Shown here in pieces: positions 46,777 to 56,444 of a stretch of DNA of 64,000 nt; positions within the stretch are counted from its first letter, which is position 1; each line of letters begins with the position of its first letter. The notes beneath the pieces were generated by a model that saw nothing but the letters and a program-made list of their open reading frames with translations, searched no databases and was not told where the DNA came from. Source of the DNA: CAVRCA01 sp963719345 (GTDB lineage Bacteria; Pseudomonadota; Alphaproteobacteria; Acetobacterales; Acetobacteraceae); the NCBI GenBank assembly GCA_963719345.1, contig CAVRCA010000005.1, positions 372,001 to 436,000 on the forward strand, read 5' to 3'. The position numbers and the translations under genes are program-made.

Positions 46777-48120
46777 TCAGCGCAGCGCCAGCAGATTGCC
46801 CTCGTTTGTAACGAACAGCGCGGTGCTGCGGGCGACGATCGGTCCGCACGCCGCCGATCCGGCCAAGCTCTGCCGCCGCACGATCTCGCCGCTGACGGGA
46901 TCGAGCGTAAGCACCTGCTGGTTCGTCCCAGCCACCAGCAGCTTTTTGCCGGCGAGGACGGGACCGAACCAGAAGATCGGGTCGCTCTGGTCCTTCTCAT
47001 TCTGCCAGCGGGGCAGGTCACTGACCCAGGCGATCCGCCCATCCTGACACCGCACTGCCGCGATCTGCTGATCGGTCGAGATCACGAACAGCCAGTCGCC
47101 TGCGACCCAGGGCATGTTCTCACCGGCGACTTGCCGCTCCCACAAGCGGCGGCCGGACCGAAGGTCCAGCGCCACCATGAGGCCACCCAGTCCGATCGCG
47201 TGAACCCGTCCGTCGGCGATGACCGGTAACCCTTTCACGCTGGCGACGTCGCCCACGTTGTTGCGCCCATGCCCCGACGCGAGATTGTCGGTCCAGGCAA
47301 CCCCGCCGGTATCACTGCGGAGCGCGGACAGCTCGCCGGAGCCGAAGCCGGCGACCACCAGTCCATCGGAATAGGCGGGCGCCGGCTGGCCCAACATGCC
47401 GGTCTGCGAGCTTGCCGCCTGATAACGCCAGAGCTGGCGGCCGTCGTCGGTTGCGAAGGCTCGAAGCTCGTCCTCCAGCGTCACGACGAACAGGCGACCT
47501 TCGGCGACGAGAGGAGCCGACCGGGCGGGGGCGTCGATGGTCTTGCGCCAACGCTCGGTTCCGCGCGCCGCATCGTAGGCGACCAGCTCGCGCAAGCCGT
47601 TCACCGCATAGAGCACGCCCGCCTCGACCGCGACCCCGCCTCCGACATTCGTGCTGTCGTCATCCTTGTCCTTGGTGTCGGCGCGCCAGCGGCGTCGGCC
47701 CGTTTGCAAGTCGAACGCCATGACGACCGCATTCGGATTGATCGTGGTGACGACGTCGTCGGCGACGACCGGCGTCGACAGGATCTTTTGCCGGTAGCCT
47801 CCGCCTTCACCGATGCTGCTTTGCCAAGCGAACATCGGCCGTTCGCCCAGCGCCAAAGATCCGAGCGAATGAGCCGGGTTGCCGCCTGCCTGTGCCCAGG
47901 CCGGATTTTCCGCCGGGTCGGGCAAGGTGACGCGGAGGTCGCTGTCGCCGCTGTCCGCCTTGAGCCCGCCCGAGTCGGCGAGCACCAATTCGCGTTTGCC
48001 GGGCAGGCGGGGCTTGTGTTCGGAAAACCAGTCATCGAACCAGCTGCATCCGGCGAGGGCGAGGGGCAGAAGCAGGGTTGAGCGGCGGCCAATGCCGCGT
48101 CGACGGCTTCCGGTGGGCAT
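46777..48120 (-). CDS. bamB: outer-membrane assembly lipoprotein BamB (PQQ-like beta-propeller)
   Basis: Lipoprotein of 447 residues. A lipobox LALAGC places the lipidated Cys at 25. The rest is an eight-bladed propeller of PQQ-type repeats with recurring GR..W (GRRRWRADT, GTERWRKT, GRQLWRYQ, GRRLWERQV, GRIAWVSDL). It supports BamA in inserting barrels into the outer membrane. The gene follows the YfgM-like gene by 3 bases, the same order as in E. coli (yfgM-bamB). No der gene follows within the window. Confidence 0.92.
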   Translation of the reverse strand: MPTGSRRRGIGRRSTLLLPLALAGCSWFDDWFSEHKPRLPGKRELVLADSGGLKADSGDSDLRVTLPDPAENPAWAQAGGNPAHSLGSLALGERPMFAWQSSIGEGGGYRQKILSTPVVADDVVTTINPNAVVMAFDLQTGRRRWRADTKDKDDDSTNVGGGVAVEAGVLYAVNGLRELVAYDAARGTERWRKTIDAPARSAPLVAEGRLFVVTLEDELRAFATDDGRQLWRYQAASSQTGMLGQPAPAYSDGLVVAGFGSGELSALRSDTGGVAWTDNLASGHGRNNVGDVASVKGLPVIADGRVHAIGLGGLMVALDLRSGRRLWERQVAGENMPWVAGDWLFVISTDQQIAAVRCQDGRIAWVSDLPRWQNEKDQSDPIFWFGPVLAGKKLLVAGTNQQVLTLDPVSGEIVRRQSLAGSAACGPIVARSTALFVTNEGNLLALR

Positions 48121-48123
48121 CCG

Positions 48124-48786
48124 CTACCCTCCGAGCCGGGTCAGCATCGCGCCGGCACGATTGCGGACCCCTTCCGACGCCGCCGCGTCCTGGGAGAGCT
48201 GCCGAAAGATGACGACGGCCGCATCATGCTGCCCGGTTCGGACGTCCAGCAACGCCCGCGCCTCAAGCGCCAGCGGGCGCAACGGAGCGTTCGGCTCGTC
48301 CAACGTCTTGAGCGCCTCGCTCAGAGGGGCCGGATCACCGGCATCGATCTGGCGCTCGACCCAGGAAAGCCGGGCCACTTGCCTGATGAAAGGATCGGCC
48401 GAGGAATCCCGCGCGAGCTGATCGAGCAGACGCAAGGCCTCCGCAGGGTCGCCCGCATCGGCTGCGGCCGCCGCGGCCCGCAGCCGGGCCAAACTGGCGT
48501 AGCCGGCCGGCGCGTCTCCGGAGAGCTTGTCGAGAGCGGCACGCATCCCGGGCTGCACTGCAGCATCCGTTGCCGCCGGCGCGTCTGCCTCGCGCGTTGC
48601 GGCTAGATACGCGTTCGCCGCCGCCAAGTCTCGCCGTTGCTCCCACCATCCCCAGCTCTGCCAGCCCGCGACGGCGACCACAACCAGCACGGTGAGCAGG
48701 ACAATCAGCGCACCATATTGCCTGGCGAACTTCTTGGCTCGTTCGGCCCGGAGGTCCTCTTCGACCTCGTCGAAAATATCAACCAC
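48124..48786 (-). CDS. YfgM-like TPR membrane protein
   Basis: Periplasm-facing inner-membrane protein of 220 residues. A short cytoplasmic segment (VDIFDEVEEDLRAERAKKFARQYG) precedes one membrane helix (about 26-45, ALIVLLTVLVVVAVAGWQSW) and a TPR-like domain of Ala-rich helices (ALRLLDQLARD, ALKTLDEPNAP, AVVIFRQLSQDAAAS). The family (Tetratricopeptide, YfgM) associates with the SecYEG translocon and chaperones. The GTG start is preferred because DIFDEVEEDL begins the family. It directly precedes bamB, and the pair probably forms an operon. Confidence 0.87.
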   Translation of the reverse strand: MVDIFDEVEEDLRAERAKKFARQYGALIVLLTVLVVVAVAGWQSWGWWEQRRDLAAANAYLAATREADAPAATDAAVQPGMRAALDKLSGDAPAGYASLARLRAAAAAADAGDPAEALRLLDQLARDSSADPFIRQVARLSWVERQIDAGDPAPLSEALKTLDEPNAPLRPLALEARALLDVRTGQHDAAVVIFRQLSQDAAASEGVRNRAGAMLTRLGG

Positions 48787-49008
48787 GCAATCTCTCGTTA
48801 TGGGCCGTTTGCAGCAGGTCGGCTGGGCCGGCGGACCATAGCGGCGGCAACTCCCTTGAGCAAACGAGGCGTTGCTGGGTCGCCGCCGGTGGAATGCCGC
48901 CAGGGCGACACCCGGGGTTGACACAAATTGTTAAGCCCGCAGGCACATCCTCCGGAGGCTGCCAGAGACTTTCCCTGGGTTGCTCGGTCTGCGCACAAGG
49001 AGCGTCGG

Positions 49009-49395
49009 ATGCGCCGGTTGCTGCCATTTCTTATTGCAGTACCGGCTGCGGGCCTGCTGGCGGGTTGCGAAGCGGCCGGTGAGGCGAGCGGCGCATTCTT
49101 GGCCGCAAATGCGGCCGCCATCCCGGTCATTCACCGGACTCCCATCGATTTGGTGTGGTCGACGATAACGGGGCGCGACTGCTCCGTCGTGCGGCTGGAC
49201 CGACTGCAAAGCTACTGTCGTCCGATCGAGCCGCCGCCGGCACCGCCGCCCTATTGCACCCGCACTCTTGGAACCGTCGATTGCTGGCGTGACCCGGCCA
49301 AGTACACGGGCCTGCCGCCGCAAGTGGCGGACGGACCTCCCGGCCTGACACCGGCCCAGGAGGCAAACCGCAGCGCACCGTGGTCGCCGCTGTAG
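49009..49395 (+). CDS. small Cys-containing lipoprotein of unknown function
   Basis: Lipoprotein of 128 residues with lipobox LLAGC, so the Cys at about 20 is lipidated. The mature part has a Pro-rich stretch (RPIEPPPAPPPYC) and pairs of Cys (GRDCSVV, QSYCRPI, PPYCTRT, VDCWRD) that could form disulfides. No family recognised. The ATG of MRRLLPFLIAV starts the signal peptide; an in-frame longer start would add 27 residues. It reads against the neighbouring YfgM-like and exporter genes and stands alone. Confidence 0.7.
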   Translation: MRRLLPFLIAVPAAGLLAGCEAAGEASGAFLAANAAAIPVIHRTPIDLVWSTITGRDCSVVRLDRLQSYCRPIEPPPAPPPYCTRTLGTVDCWRDPAKYTGLPPQVADGPPGLTPAQEANRSAPWSPL

Positions 49396-49420
49396 CGGCG
49401 ATGCTCCGCAGCGACGATCG

Positions 49421-51229
49421 CTATGTGCCCGTCCTCGACGCCGTCGGCGCATCGCCGAACTGCAGCGCTGCAAGTCGCGCATAGAGGCCGCCCGCGCGCA
49501 CCAGGGCGGCATGCGTGCCGGTCGCGACGATCCGGCCCTGGTCCATCACCGCGATCCGATCCGCCCGGCGCACCGTCGCGAGCCGGTGGGCGATGACGAG
49601 GGTGGTGCGGCCGCGCGAGAGGCGGGCGAGCGCCTGTTGCACCGCCTGCTCGCTCTCGGCGTCGAGGGCGCTGGTGGCCTCGTCAAGCAACAGCACCGCC
49701 GGATCGCGCAGGATGGCGCGTGCGATTGCGATGCGCTGCCGCTGGCCGCCGGAGAGCCGCACGCCTTTTTCACCGAGGAACGTCGCGAAACCCTCCGGCA
49801 GCGCGTCGAGGAAGTCGCACCCGGCGTCGCGGGCGGCGGCGCGCACCTCCGCGTCGGTCGCTGCCGGGCGGCCCAGGCGGATGTTGGTGGCGGCGTCGGC
49901 ACCGAACACCACGGGGTCCTGCGGCACCAGGCCGAGCCGGGCCCGCACCGCGGCCGGATCGGCTTCGCGCAAGTCGGTCCCGTCGAGCCGCACGCATCCC
50001 GATTGCGGGTCGTAGAACCTTAGCAGCAACTGGAACACGGTGGTCTTGCCGGCGCCGGAAGGGCCGACCAACGCGACCGTCTCGCCCGCTTCCACCCGGA
50101 GATCGAACCCGTCCAGCGCCGGCAGGTCGGCGCGAGCCGGGTAACGGAAGCCGACCTGCTCGAAAGCCACGCGCCCCTCCGGCGGCGTGATGAGCGGGCG
50201 GGGGTAGGCCGGGGGTGCGATGGCAGGGCGCTCGGCCAGCAGCTCGGCGATGCGGTCGGCGGCGCCCGAGGCGCGTTGCACCTCGCCCCACAACTCGCTC
50301 AATCCGGCCGCCGAGGTTGCGACGATCACCGCGTAGAACACGAAGGCAGAGAGCGCGCCGCCGCTCATCTGGCCGGCCAGCACCTGCCGGCCGCCGACCC
50401 AGAGAGCCAGGGTGATCGCGCCGAAACCGAGCAGGATCACCGAGAAGATCATCACGGCACGCGAGCGGATGCGCGCTTGCGCCGCGCCCACCGCCTGCTC
50501 GCTCGCCGTCGCAAAGCGGGCGCGGGCGAAGGGCTCCTGGGTGAACGCCTGCACGGTGCGCAGTCCGGTCAGGGTCTCCTCCGCCATCGCGCCAAGATCG
50601 GCCACCCGCTCGAGCGCCAGGCGGGACAGCCTTCGTTCGCGGCGGGAAAACACGACCAGGGGCACGACCACGAGCGGGACCACGGCCAATACCAGGCCCG
50701 ACAGCAGCGGGCTGGTGACGACCAGCATGATGAAGGCGCCCACCAACAGCAGCGCGCTGCGCAGCCATTGCGAGATGGCCGAGCCGGTCAGCGCCTGCAG
50801 CACGGCGGTGTCGGCGGTCAGGCGGGAGAGCACGTCGCCGGTGCGCGCGGTCTCGAACCAGGCCGGCGACAGGCTGATGACATGGTCGAAGACGGCCCGG
50901 CGGATGTCCGCGCCGATGCGCTCGCCGAGCCAGGTGACCAGGCCGAACCGGCAGGCGCTCGCCACCGCGAGCACGACGATCACCGCCGCCGTTGCGAGAG
51001 CGGTGGCGTTGAGGCGGGCCGGGCTGCCGCTGGCAAAGCCGCCGTCGATCAGGTGGCGAACGCCCTGCCCGAGCACCAGCACCATGCTGGCGGACACCAG
51101 CAGCGCGGCGGCGGCCCCGGACACTTGCCAGCGGTACCGGCGCACGAATGGAACCAGCAGCCGCAGCGCCGATAGCCGAGGGGCGGATGGACGGGTCGAA
51201 GATGGCCGACTCAGGGGTGGGCGGGACAT
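49421..51229 (-). CDS. MsbA-like ABC exporter (fused membrane and ATPase domains)
   Basis: Half-size ABC exporter of 602 residues, acting as a homodimer in the inner membrane. The N-terminal 320 residues hold six membrane segments (first at about 30-55). The nucleotide-binding domain has GPSGAGKTTVFQLLLR (Walker A), the Q-loop, LSGGQRQRIAIARAIL (signature), VLLLDEATSALD (Walker B) and IAHRLATV (H-loop). It looks like MsbA-type lipid A/drug exporters; the substrate is not predictable. The gene is on the minus strand, 25 bases beyond the converging lipoprotein gene. Confidence 0.9.
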   Translation of the reverse strand: MSRPPLSRPSSTRPSAPRLSALRLLVPFVRRYRWQVSGAAAALLVSASMVLVLGQGVRHLIDGGFASGSPARLNATALATAAVIVVLAVASACRFGLVTWLGERIGADIRRAVFDHVISLSPAWFETARTGDVLSRLTADTAVLQALTGSAISQWLRSALLLVGAFIMLVVTSPLLSGLVLAVVPLVVVPLVVFSRRERRLSRLALERVADLGAMAEETLTGLRTVQAFTQEPFARARFATASEQAVGAAQARIRSRAVMIFSVILLGFGAITLALWVGGRQVLAGQMSGGALSAFVFYAVIVATSAAGLSELWGEVQRASGAADRIAELLAERPAIAPPAYPRPLITPPEGRVAFEQVGFRYPARADLPALDGFDLRVEAGETVALVGPSGAGKTTVFQLLLRFYDPQSGCVRLDGTDLREADPAAVRARLGLVPQDPVVFGADAATNIRLGRPAATDAEVRAAARDAGCDFLDALPEGFATFLGEKGVRLSGGQRQRIAIARAILRDPAVLLLDEATSALDAESEQAVQQALARLSRGRTTLVIAHRLATVRRADRIAVMDQGRIVATGTHAALVRAGGLYARLAALQFGDAPTASRTGT

Positions 51230-51322
51230 CTAAGCCGGCCGGCGACGTGGAAAGCTGTGCGAGCGGCGATCCCAGTCAGCGGATTACACCCTGATGCCAC
51301 CCCCCCCGCGCTATCGCACCAT

Positions 51323-51652
51323 TCAGGCGTCTGCCTCGGCCTCCGCGGCGTGCGTCAGCGTCTCGCCCAGGGACTTGATCTTGGCGGCATTCTTGCTGTC
51401 GGACTTGTCCGCGATCGTCAGGGTTTCCTTGCCGAGCTTGAGCACGAGCTTCCTGATCTGCTCGCCGTTAATCGTGTCGGCCTGCAGATGCTTCTTGAGG
51501 TTCTCGAGGTCCTTAATGATCGCCTTGGCGCCGGGCGCCTCAACCTTTTCGAGGGTCGCTTCCCAACCTTCGATGTTCTTGACCGCTGCCGTGACGGTGA
51601 AGCCCTTCACGCCGTCCTTGAGGTGCTTGATGGTCGCATCGTATTGAGGCAT
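51323..51652 (-). CDS. conserved-looking 109-residue protein of unknown function
   Basis: No family recognised. It is a cytoplasmic acidic/lysine-rich protein with no Cys and no membrane segment. The sequence suggests an alternating strand-helix core (ATIKHLKDGVKGFTVTAAVKNIEG, in part) followed by long helices (AKAIIKDLENLKKHLQAD, IRKLVLKLGKETLTIADK). It stands alone between the ABC exporter and the branched-chain ABC gene livF, both on the same strand but not obviously co-transcribed. Base use resembles the neighbours. Confidence 0.6.
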   Translation of the reverse strand: MPQYDATIKHLKDGVKGFTVTAAVKNIEGWEATLEKVEAPGAKAIIKDLENLKKHLQADTINGEQIRKLVLKLGKETLTIADKSDSKNAAKIKSLGETLTHAAEAEADA

Positions 51653-51742
51653 CCGTGTTTCCTTGCAATCGCCGGTTCGTGGTGGCGACGGCTCCGTCGC
51701 GGTGCCGCTGCCATCGCAGAGGTTGCGGTGCTTACTCGGCTG

Positions 51743-52446
<704 letters not shown>

Positions 52447-52471
<25 letters not shown>

Positions 52472-54216
52472 TTCTTGCCGAGATAAGCCTCGATCACCGC
52501 CGGGTTTTCCACCACCTCGTGCGGCGTGCCGCAAGCCAGCACGCGGCCGTGGTCGATGACCAGGAAACTGTCGGCGATGCGGAGCATGGCGTGCATCGTG
52601 TGCTCGATGATCGCGATCGTCATCCCCTCAATGCGCAGTCGTTGCAGAACGGCGAGAACGTCGTCGCACTCCTCGCGGCCGAGCCCGGCCAGCGTCTCGT
52701 CGAGCAGCAGCAGGCGCGGCTGGCCGGCCAGCGCGCGGGCCAGCTCCATCAGGCGCAGTTCCTTGTTGGTCAATCGCCCGGCAGGCAGGTCGGCCATGTG
52801 CGACAGTCCGGCGCGGTCCAACGCCTCGCCGGCGGCGCGCATCGCCTGACGGTCGGACAGGCCGGTGCCGTAGGCGCCGATCACCACATTGTCGAGCAGC
52901 GGCAGTCGGGGGAAGCTGCGCACCACCTGGAACGTGCGGCCGACGCCCATGCGGCAGATTTCGTGCAGCGGTCGGCCGACCAGCGGTAAGCCATCAAGCC
53001 GCGCCGCTCCCGCATCGGCCGGGAGCACGCCGTTCAGCACGTTGAACAAGGTGGTCTTGCCGGCACCGTTCGGACCGATGATGCCGAAGATCGCGCCGCG
53101 CGGGATGCTGAAGCTCACCCCGTCCACTGCGCGCAGGCCGCCGAATGCGCGGGACAGGTTTTCCACCTCCAGCAAGGTGCCCGTCGCGGCCGCCGCCGCC
53201 GGTGCAGGGCGCAACCAGCCGGGCAGCGGGACGAGGGCGGCTTCGGGGACCGGAGGTTTGTGGAACCAGCGGTCGCGTATGGTCCAGAAAATCCCTTCGG
53301 GGGCGAGCAGCATGATGGCGATGATGGCGAACCCGTACACCACGCCCTGGATGCCGGGGATGACGTTGCCGAGTTCGGCGTTCAGCGTCTCGGCGAGCGG
53401 GATCAGGATGGTGGCGCCGATCAGCGGCCCCCAGACGCTGCCGACGCCGCCGAACAGGGTCACGACAAGGGCCTGCGCCGAGGTCAGTACGCCGAACACC
53501 GCATCGGGCGTGACCACCAGCAGCACGCACGCATATAGGCCGCCGGCGGCGGCGGCGAGCGCGCCGCTGAGCACGAGCGCCCGCATCTTCCACAGCCGCG
53601 GGTTCACGCCGGCGGCCTGCGCCGCCAGTTCGTTCTGCCGAATCGCCATCAAGGACAGGCCGAACCGCGAGTTCTCGACCAGCATGGAGACCACCATCGC
53701 GACCAGGAGCAACCCGAGCGCGATGCCGGTGTAGACGCGTGGATCGCTGAACTGCAGGAACGCCGCCGGATTGTCTCGCTTCATCGGCAGCGAGACTTCC
53801 TGGAAGCCGAGATATTGCAGCAGGTAGAGGATGGCGAGCGGGTAGGCGAGCATCGCCAGCGCGAAGTAGTGGCCGCGCAGCCGGAATGTCGGCACGCCGA
53901 TCAGGAACGCGGCGATGGCGCCGACCCCCATCCCGAGCGGGATGCCGAGCCACGGCGTGATGTTCCACAGGACAAGCGACAAGGTGACGGTGTAGGCGCC
54001 GAGGCCGAAGAACGCGGCATGGCCGAACGAGATCAACCCGGTGTAGCCGGACAGCAGGTTCCAGGCCAGACCCATCACCGCCCAGATCGGCACCAGGGTC
54101 AGCATGAGCTGATAGTAGCTGTTGCGGACGACCAGGCAGACGCACAGGTAGACGACGATGAAGGCCGCGAGCGCGACGCTGTCCCGCCGCAGTTTCGGTG
54201 CCGCGCCCGGCCTCAT
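52447..54216 (-). CDS. LivM-LivG fusion: ABC permease fused to ATPase
   Basis: Single 589-residue protein with a LivM-type permease (about 1-330, including SGYTGLISFGHAAFFGLGAY and the loop QNELAAQAAGVNPRLWKMRALV, partly) followed by a LivG-type ATPase (about 345-585). The ATPase has Walker A GPNGAGKTTLFNVLNG, but the signature reads LTNKELRLMELARAL in place of LSGGQ and Walker B is LLLLDETLAGL; related variants occur in some BraF/LivG proteins. Such fusions are known but uncommon. Four repeated ATG modules precede it. It overlaps the downstream LivF gene. No substrate-binding protein gene adjoins. Confidence 0.9.
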
Positions 54217-54264
54217 GCCAAGCGCCTCATGCCAGGCGCCTCATGCCAGGCGCCTCATGCTAGC
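54209..54264. repeat. 14-bp tandem repeat carrying Shine-Dalgarno/ATG modules
   Basis: About four copies of a 14-bp unit, minus-strand core ATGAGGCGCCTGGC, lie between the livH stop and the LivMG start. Each copy has GAGG eight bases before the next ATG. Reading each ATG gives MRRLA and a stop, with ATGA overlaps; the fourth ATG is the LivMG start. Confidence 0.85.
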
Positions 54265-54268
54265 CGCC

Positions 54269-55228
54269 TCACGCGCGCTCCGCCGACCGACCGAACAGGC
54301 CTTGCGGACGCAAGGTGACGATCAGCAGGAAGACGACGAAAATCGCCGCGTTCTGCAACTGCGTCGGCAGCACGAGGGCTGAGAATTGCTGCACGAAGCC
54401 GACCGTCAGCCCGCCCCAGAACGCGCCCAGTATGCTGCCCATCCCACCGAGCACTACGCCGGAATACATGATGATGACGAAGTCGAGCCCGGCGAACGGG
54501 GTGAACGACAGGTAGGTGGCGATCAGGCCGCCGGCGATGGCGGTGATGCCGCTGCCGATGCCGAAAGCGGTGCGGTACGCACGCTCGACGTCGATCCCCA
54601 TATAGGTCGCCGCCACCGGGTTGTCCGCCGCGGCGCGCAGCGATTTGCCGAGGCGCGTGTATTCCAGCACCAGGTAAAGGGCGACGACCACCAGCACCGC
54701 GAGCAGGGCGGCGACCGCCCGCGCCTTGTTGAGAAAGATCGAGGCGTCGGCGATCGTCGGCCCGATCTCCCAGGCACGGGAGGCGAGCGGCGAGCGGATC
54801 GTCTTCGGCGTCGAGCCGAACAGGATGAGGCCGCCGTTCTGGAGGATGAGCGACAGGCCAAGCGTCACGATGAGCTGGCCGAAATGTCCCTCATCGAGGG
54901 AGCCGCTGGTGCGCAGGCCGGAGACCCGGGCGATCAGGAACTTGTGCAGCAGCGCGCCGCCGACGAACAGCACTGGCCCTGCCGCGAGCGCCGCGACGAA
55001 TGGTCCGACCGCGGGGCCGAGCGAGGCGAGGACGCCCCAGCCGCTGAACAGATACAGACCAGTGTACATCCCGAGCATCAGCAACTCGCCCTGAGCGAAG
55101 TTCACCACCCGCATGACGCCAAAGATCAGACCGAGCCCGACGCACATAAGCCCGTAGATGCAGCCGATCGTGAGCCCGGCGGCGAGCGCGTTCAGCACGT
55201 TCTCGGTCAGGATCTGCGCGTCCGCCAC
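54269..55228 (-). CDS. livH: branched-chain amino acid-type ABC transporter permease LivH
   Basis: Permease of 319 residues with about eight membrane helices, LivH type. Typical stretches are GLTIGCIYGLMCVGLGLIFG, RVVNFAQGELLMLGMY, the QLIVTLGLSLILQNGG segment, RAAADNPVAATYMGI (cytoplasmic loop), and GMGSILGAFWGGLTVG. It pairs with the LivMG fusion and LivF to form the transporter core. No periplasmic binding protein is present. It is the first gene of a minus-strand operon, its upstream side facing the divergent hydrolase gene. Confidence 0.92.
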   Translation of the reverse strand: MADAQILTENVLNALAAGLTIGCIYGLMCVGLGLIFGVMRVVNFAQGELLMLGMYTGLYLFSGWGVLASLGPAVGPFVAALAAGPVLFVGGALLHKFLIARVSGLRTSGSLDEGHFGQLIVTLGLSLILQNGGLILFGSTPKTIRSPLASRAWEIGPTIADASIFLNKARAVAALLAVLVVVALYLVLEYTRLGKSLRAAADNPVAATYMGIDVERAYRTAFGIGSGITAIAGGLIATYLSFTPFAGLDFVIIMYSGVVLGGMGSILGAFWGGLTVGFVQQFSALVLPTQLQNAAIFVVFLLIVTLRPQGLFGRSAERA

Positions 55229-55337
55229 AGCTCCGCGTTCCCTCCTACCGGCCGCTTATCGCTTGCCCCCGGGCTGACGTCCAGCCTGCCCGGCCCTACG
55301 ATGCTCCCGACATTCTCGCCACCAATCCAGGGATACG

Positions 55338-56219
55338 ATGACCGACAGCGACTTTGGCAGTAACTCGGGCGACCCGCCCGACGCGACCGTGCAGCGCCTC
55401 GAACGTCAAGCCGAGCGATGGGAGACCCCCTGCGGCGACGGCGTCATGGTCTGGCACTCCTGGGGTAGCGGCCCGGTGCTCGTCCTGCTTCATGGCGGCA
55501 ACGGGTCATGGCGCCACTGGGTGCGCACTATCCCGTTCTTCGCACCAACATACCGGGTGGTCGCGCCGGACCTGCCCGGCCTCGGCGAGTCCGCCAGCGC
55601 GCCGGAGCCACCGACCCAGGACGGGATCGCCCGGATTGTCGCCGACGGGCTCGATGCGGTCATCGGTGCGGAAACGCCGTACGACATCGTCGGCTTCTCG
55701 TTCGGTGGCATGATCAGCGGGCATGTCGCGGAACTGCACGGCGCGCGCGTGCGGTCACTGACGCTCAACGGACCAGGCGGCCTCGGCACCCGCCGCCGCA
55801 CCTTTGCGCTCGTTCCGGTACGCGACAAGAGCGGGCAGGATCGACTGGACGGGCACCGTATCAACCTGGCCCGTCTCATGCTGCACGATCCCGCGAAGAT
55901 CGATGAACTCGCGATGGCATTGCAGGAGTGGCATTCGGTGCGCAACCGGCTGCGCACGCCGTCGCTGTCGCGCTCGACCTCCTTGGCTGATGCCCTGACC
56001 CGGGTGCAGGCGCGCGTGAATGCGATCTATGGCGAGTTTGACGCGCCGGCAAACCCCAACCTCGACAAACGGCGGGACCTGCTGCGCAGCATCCGGCCGG
56101 ACATCGACTTCCGGGTGATCAAGAAGGCCGGCCACTGGACGGCCTATGAGGCGCCCGACGAGTTCAATGCCATGCTGCGCGAAATGCTGCAGGACGCCGG
56201 CAGACCGGAGCCGCCTTGA
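55338..56219 (+). CDS. alpha/beta hydrolase
   Basis: Soluble hydrolase of 293 residues. Oxyanion-side LLHGGNGSWRHW, nucleophile Ser in GFSFGGMISG, acid in YGEFDAPANP and His in KAGHWTAYEAP give a full catalytic triad. Similar to meta-cleavage or chlorophyll-type BchO hydrolases by general pattern; the true substrate is unknown. It is the first gene of the catabolic cluster reading right, divergent from livH. Confidence 0.85.
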   Translation: MTDSDFGSNSGDPPDATVQRLERQAERWETPCGDGVMVWHSWGSGPVLVLLHGGNGSWRHWVRTIPFFAPTYRVVAPDLPGLGESASAPEPPTQDGIARIVADGLDAVIGAETPYDIVGFSFGGMISGHVAELHGARVRSLTLNGPGGLGTRRRTFALVPVRDKSGQDRLDGHRINLARLMLHDPAKIDELAMALQEWHSVRNRLRTPSLSRSTSLADALTRVQARVNAIYGEFDAPANPNLDKRRDLLRSIRPDIDFRVIKKAGHWTAYEAPDEFNAMLREMLQDAGRPEPP

Positions 56220-56444
56220 GCGGTCAATGCATGGTCAAAAATGCTTACGCGTGTGACGTTTGCATCTGGCTACGTCGCAGGACGTCAGGGAGCCGACGGC
56301 GAAAAGCAGTTTGCAGGGCCCGGAGTGCGACGATCGAACCAATGTAGCGTCCAGACCGGGTGTGCCGCGGAGCAGGCAGGTGCGAGGGCCTTGCCGCCTG
56401 GGAAGGCATGGCGGAGTGTTGCGCACCATGGGACGGAGACGGTG

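Noticed and set aside
56241..56444. A longer CoA-transferase start at 56241.
   Set aside because: The extra 68 residues lack resemblance to CaiB/BaiF proteins, which begin close to FAGLKVLD.
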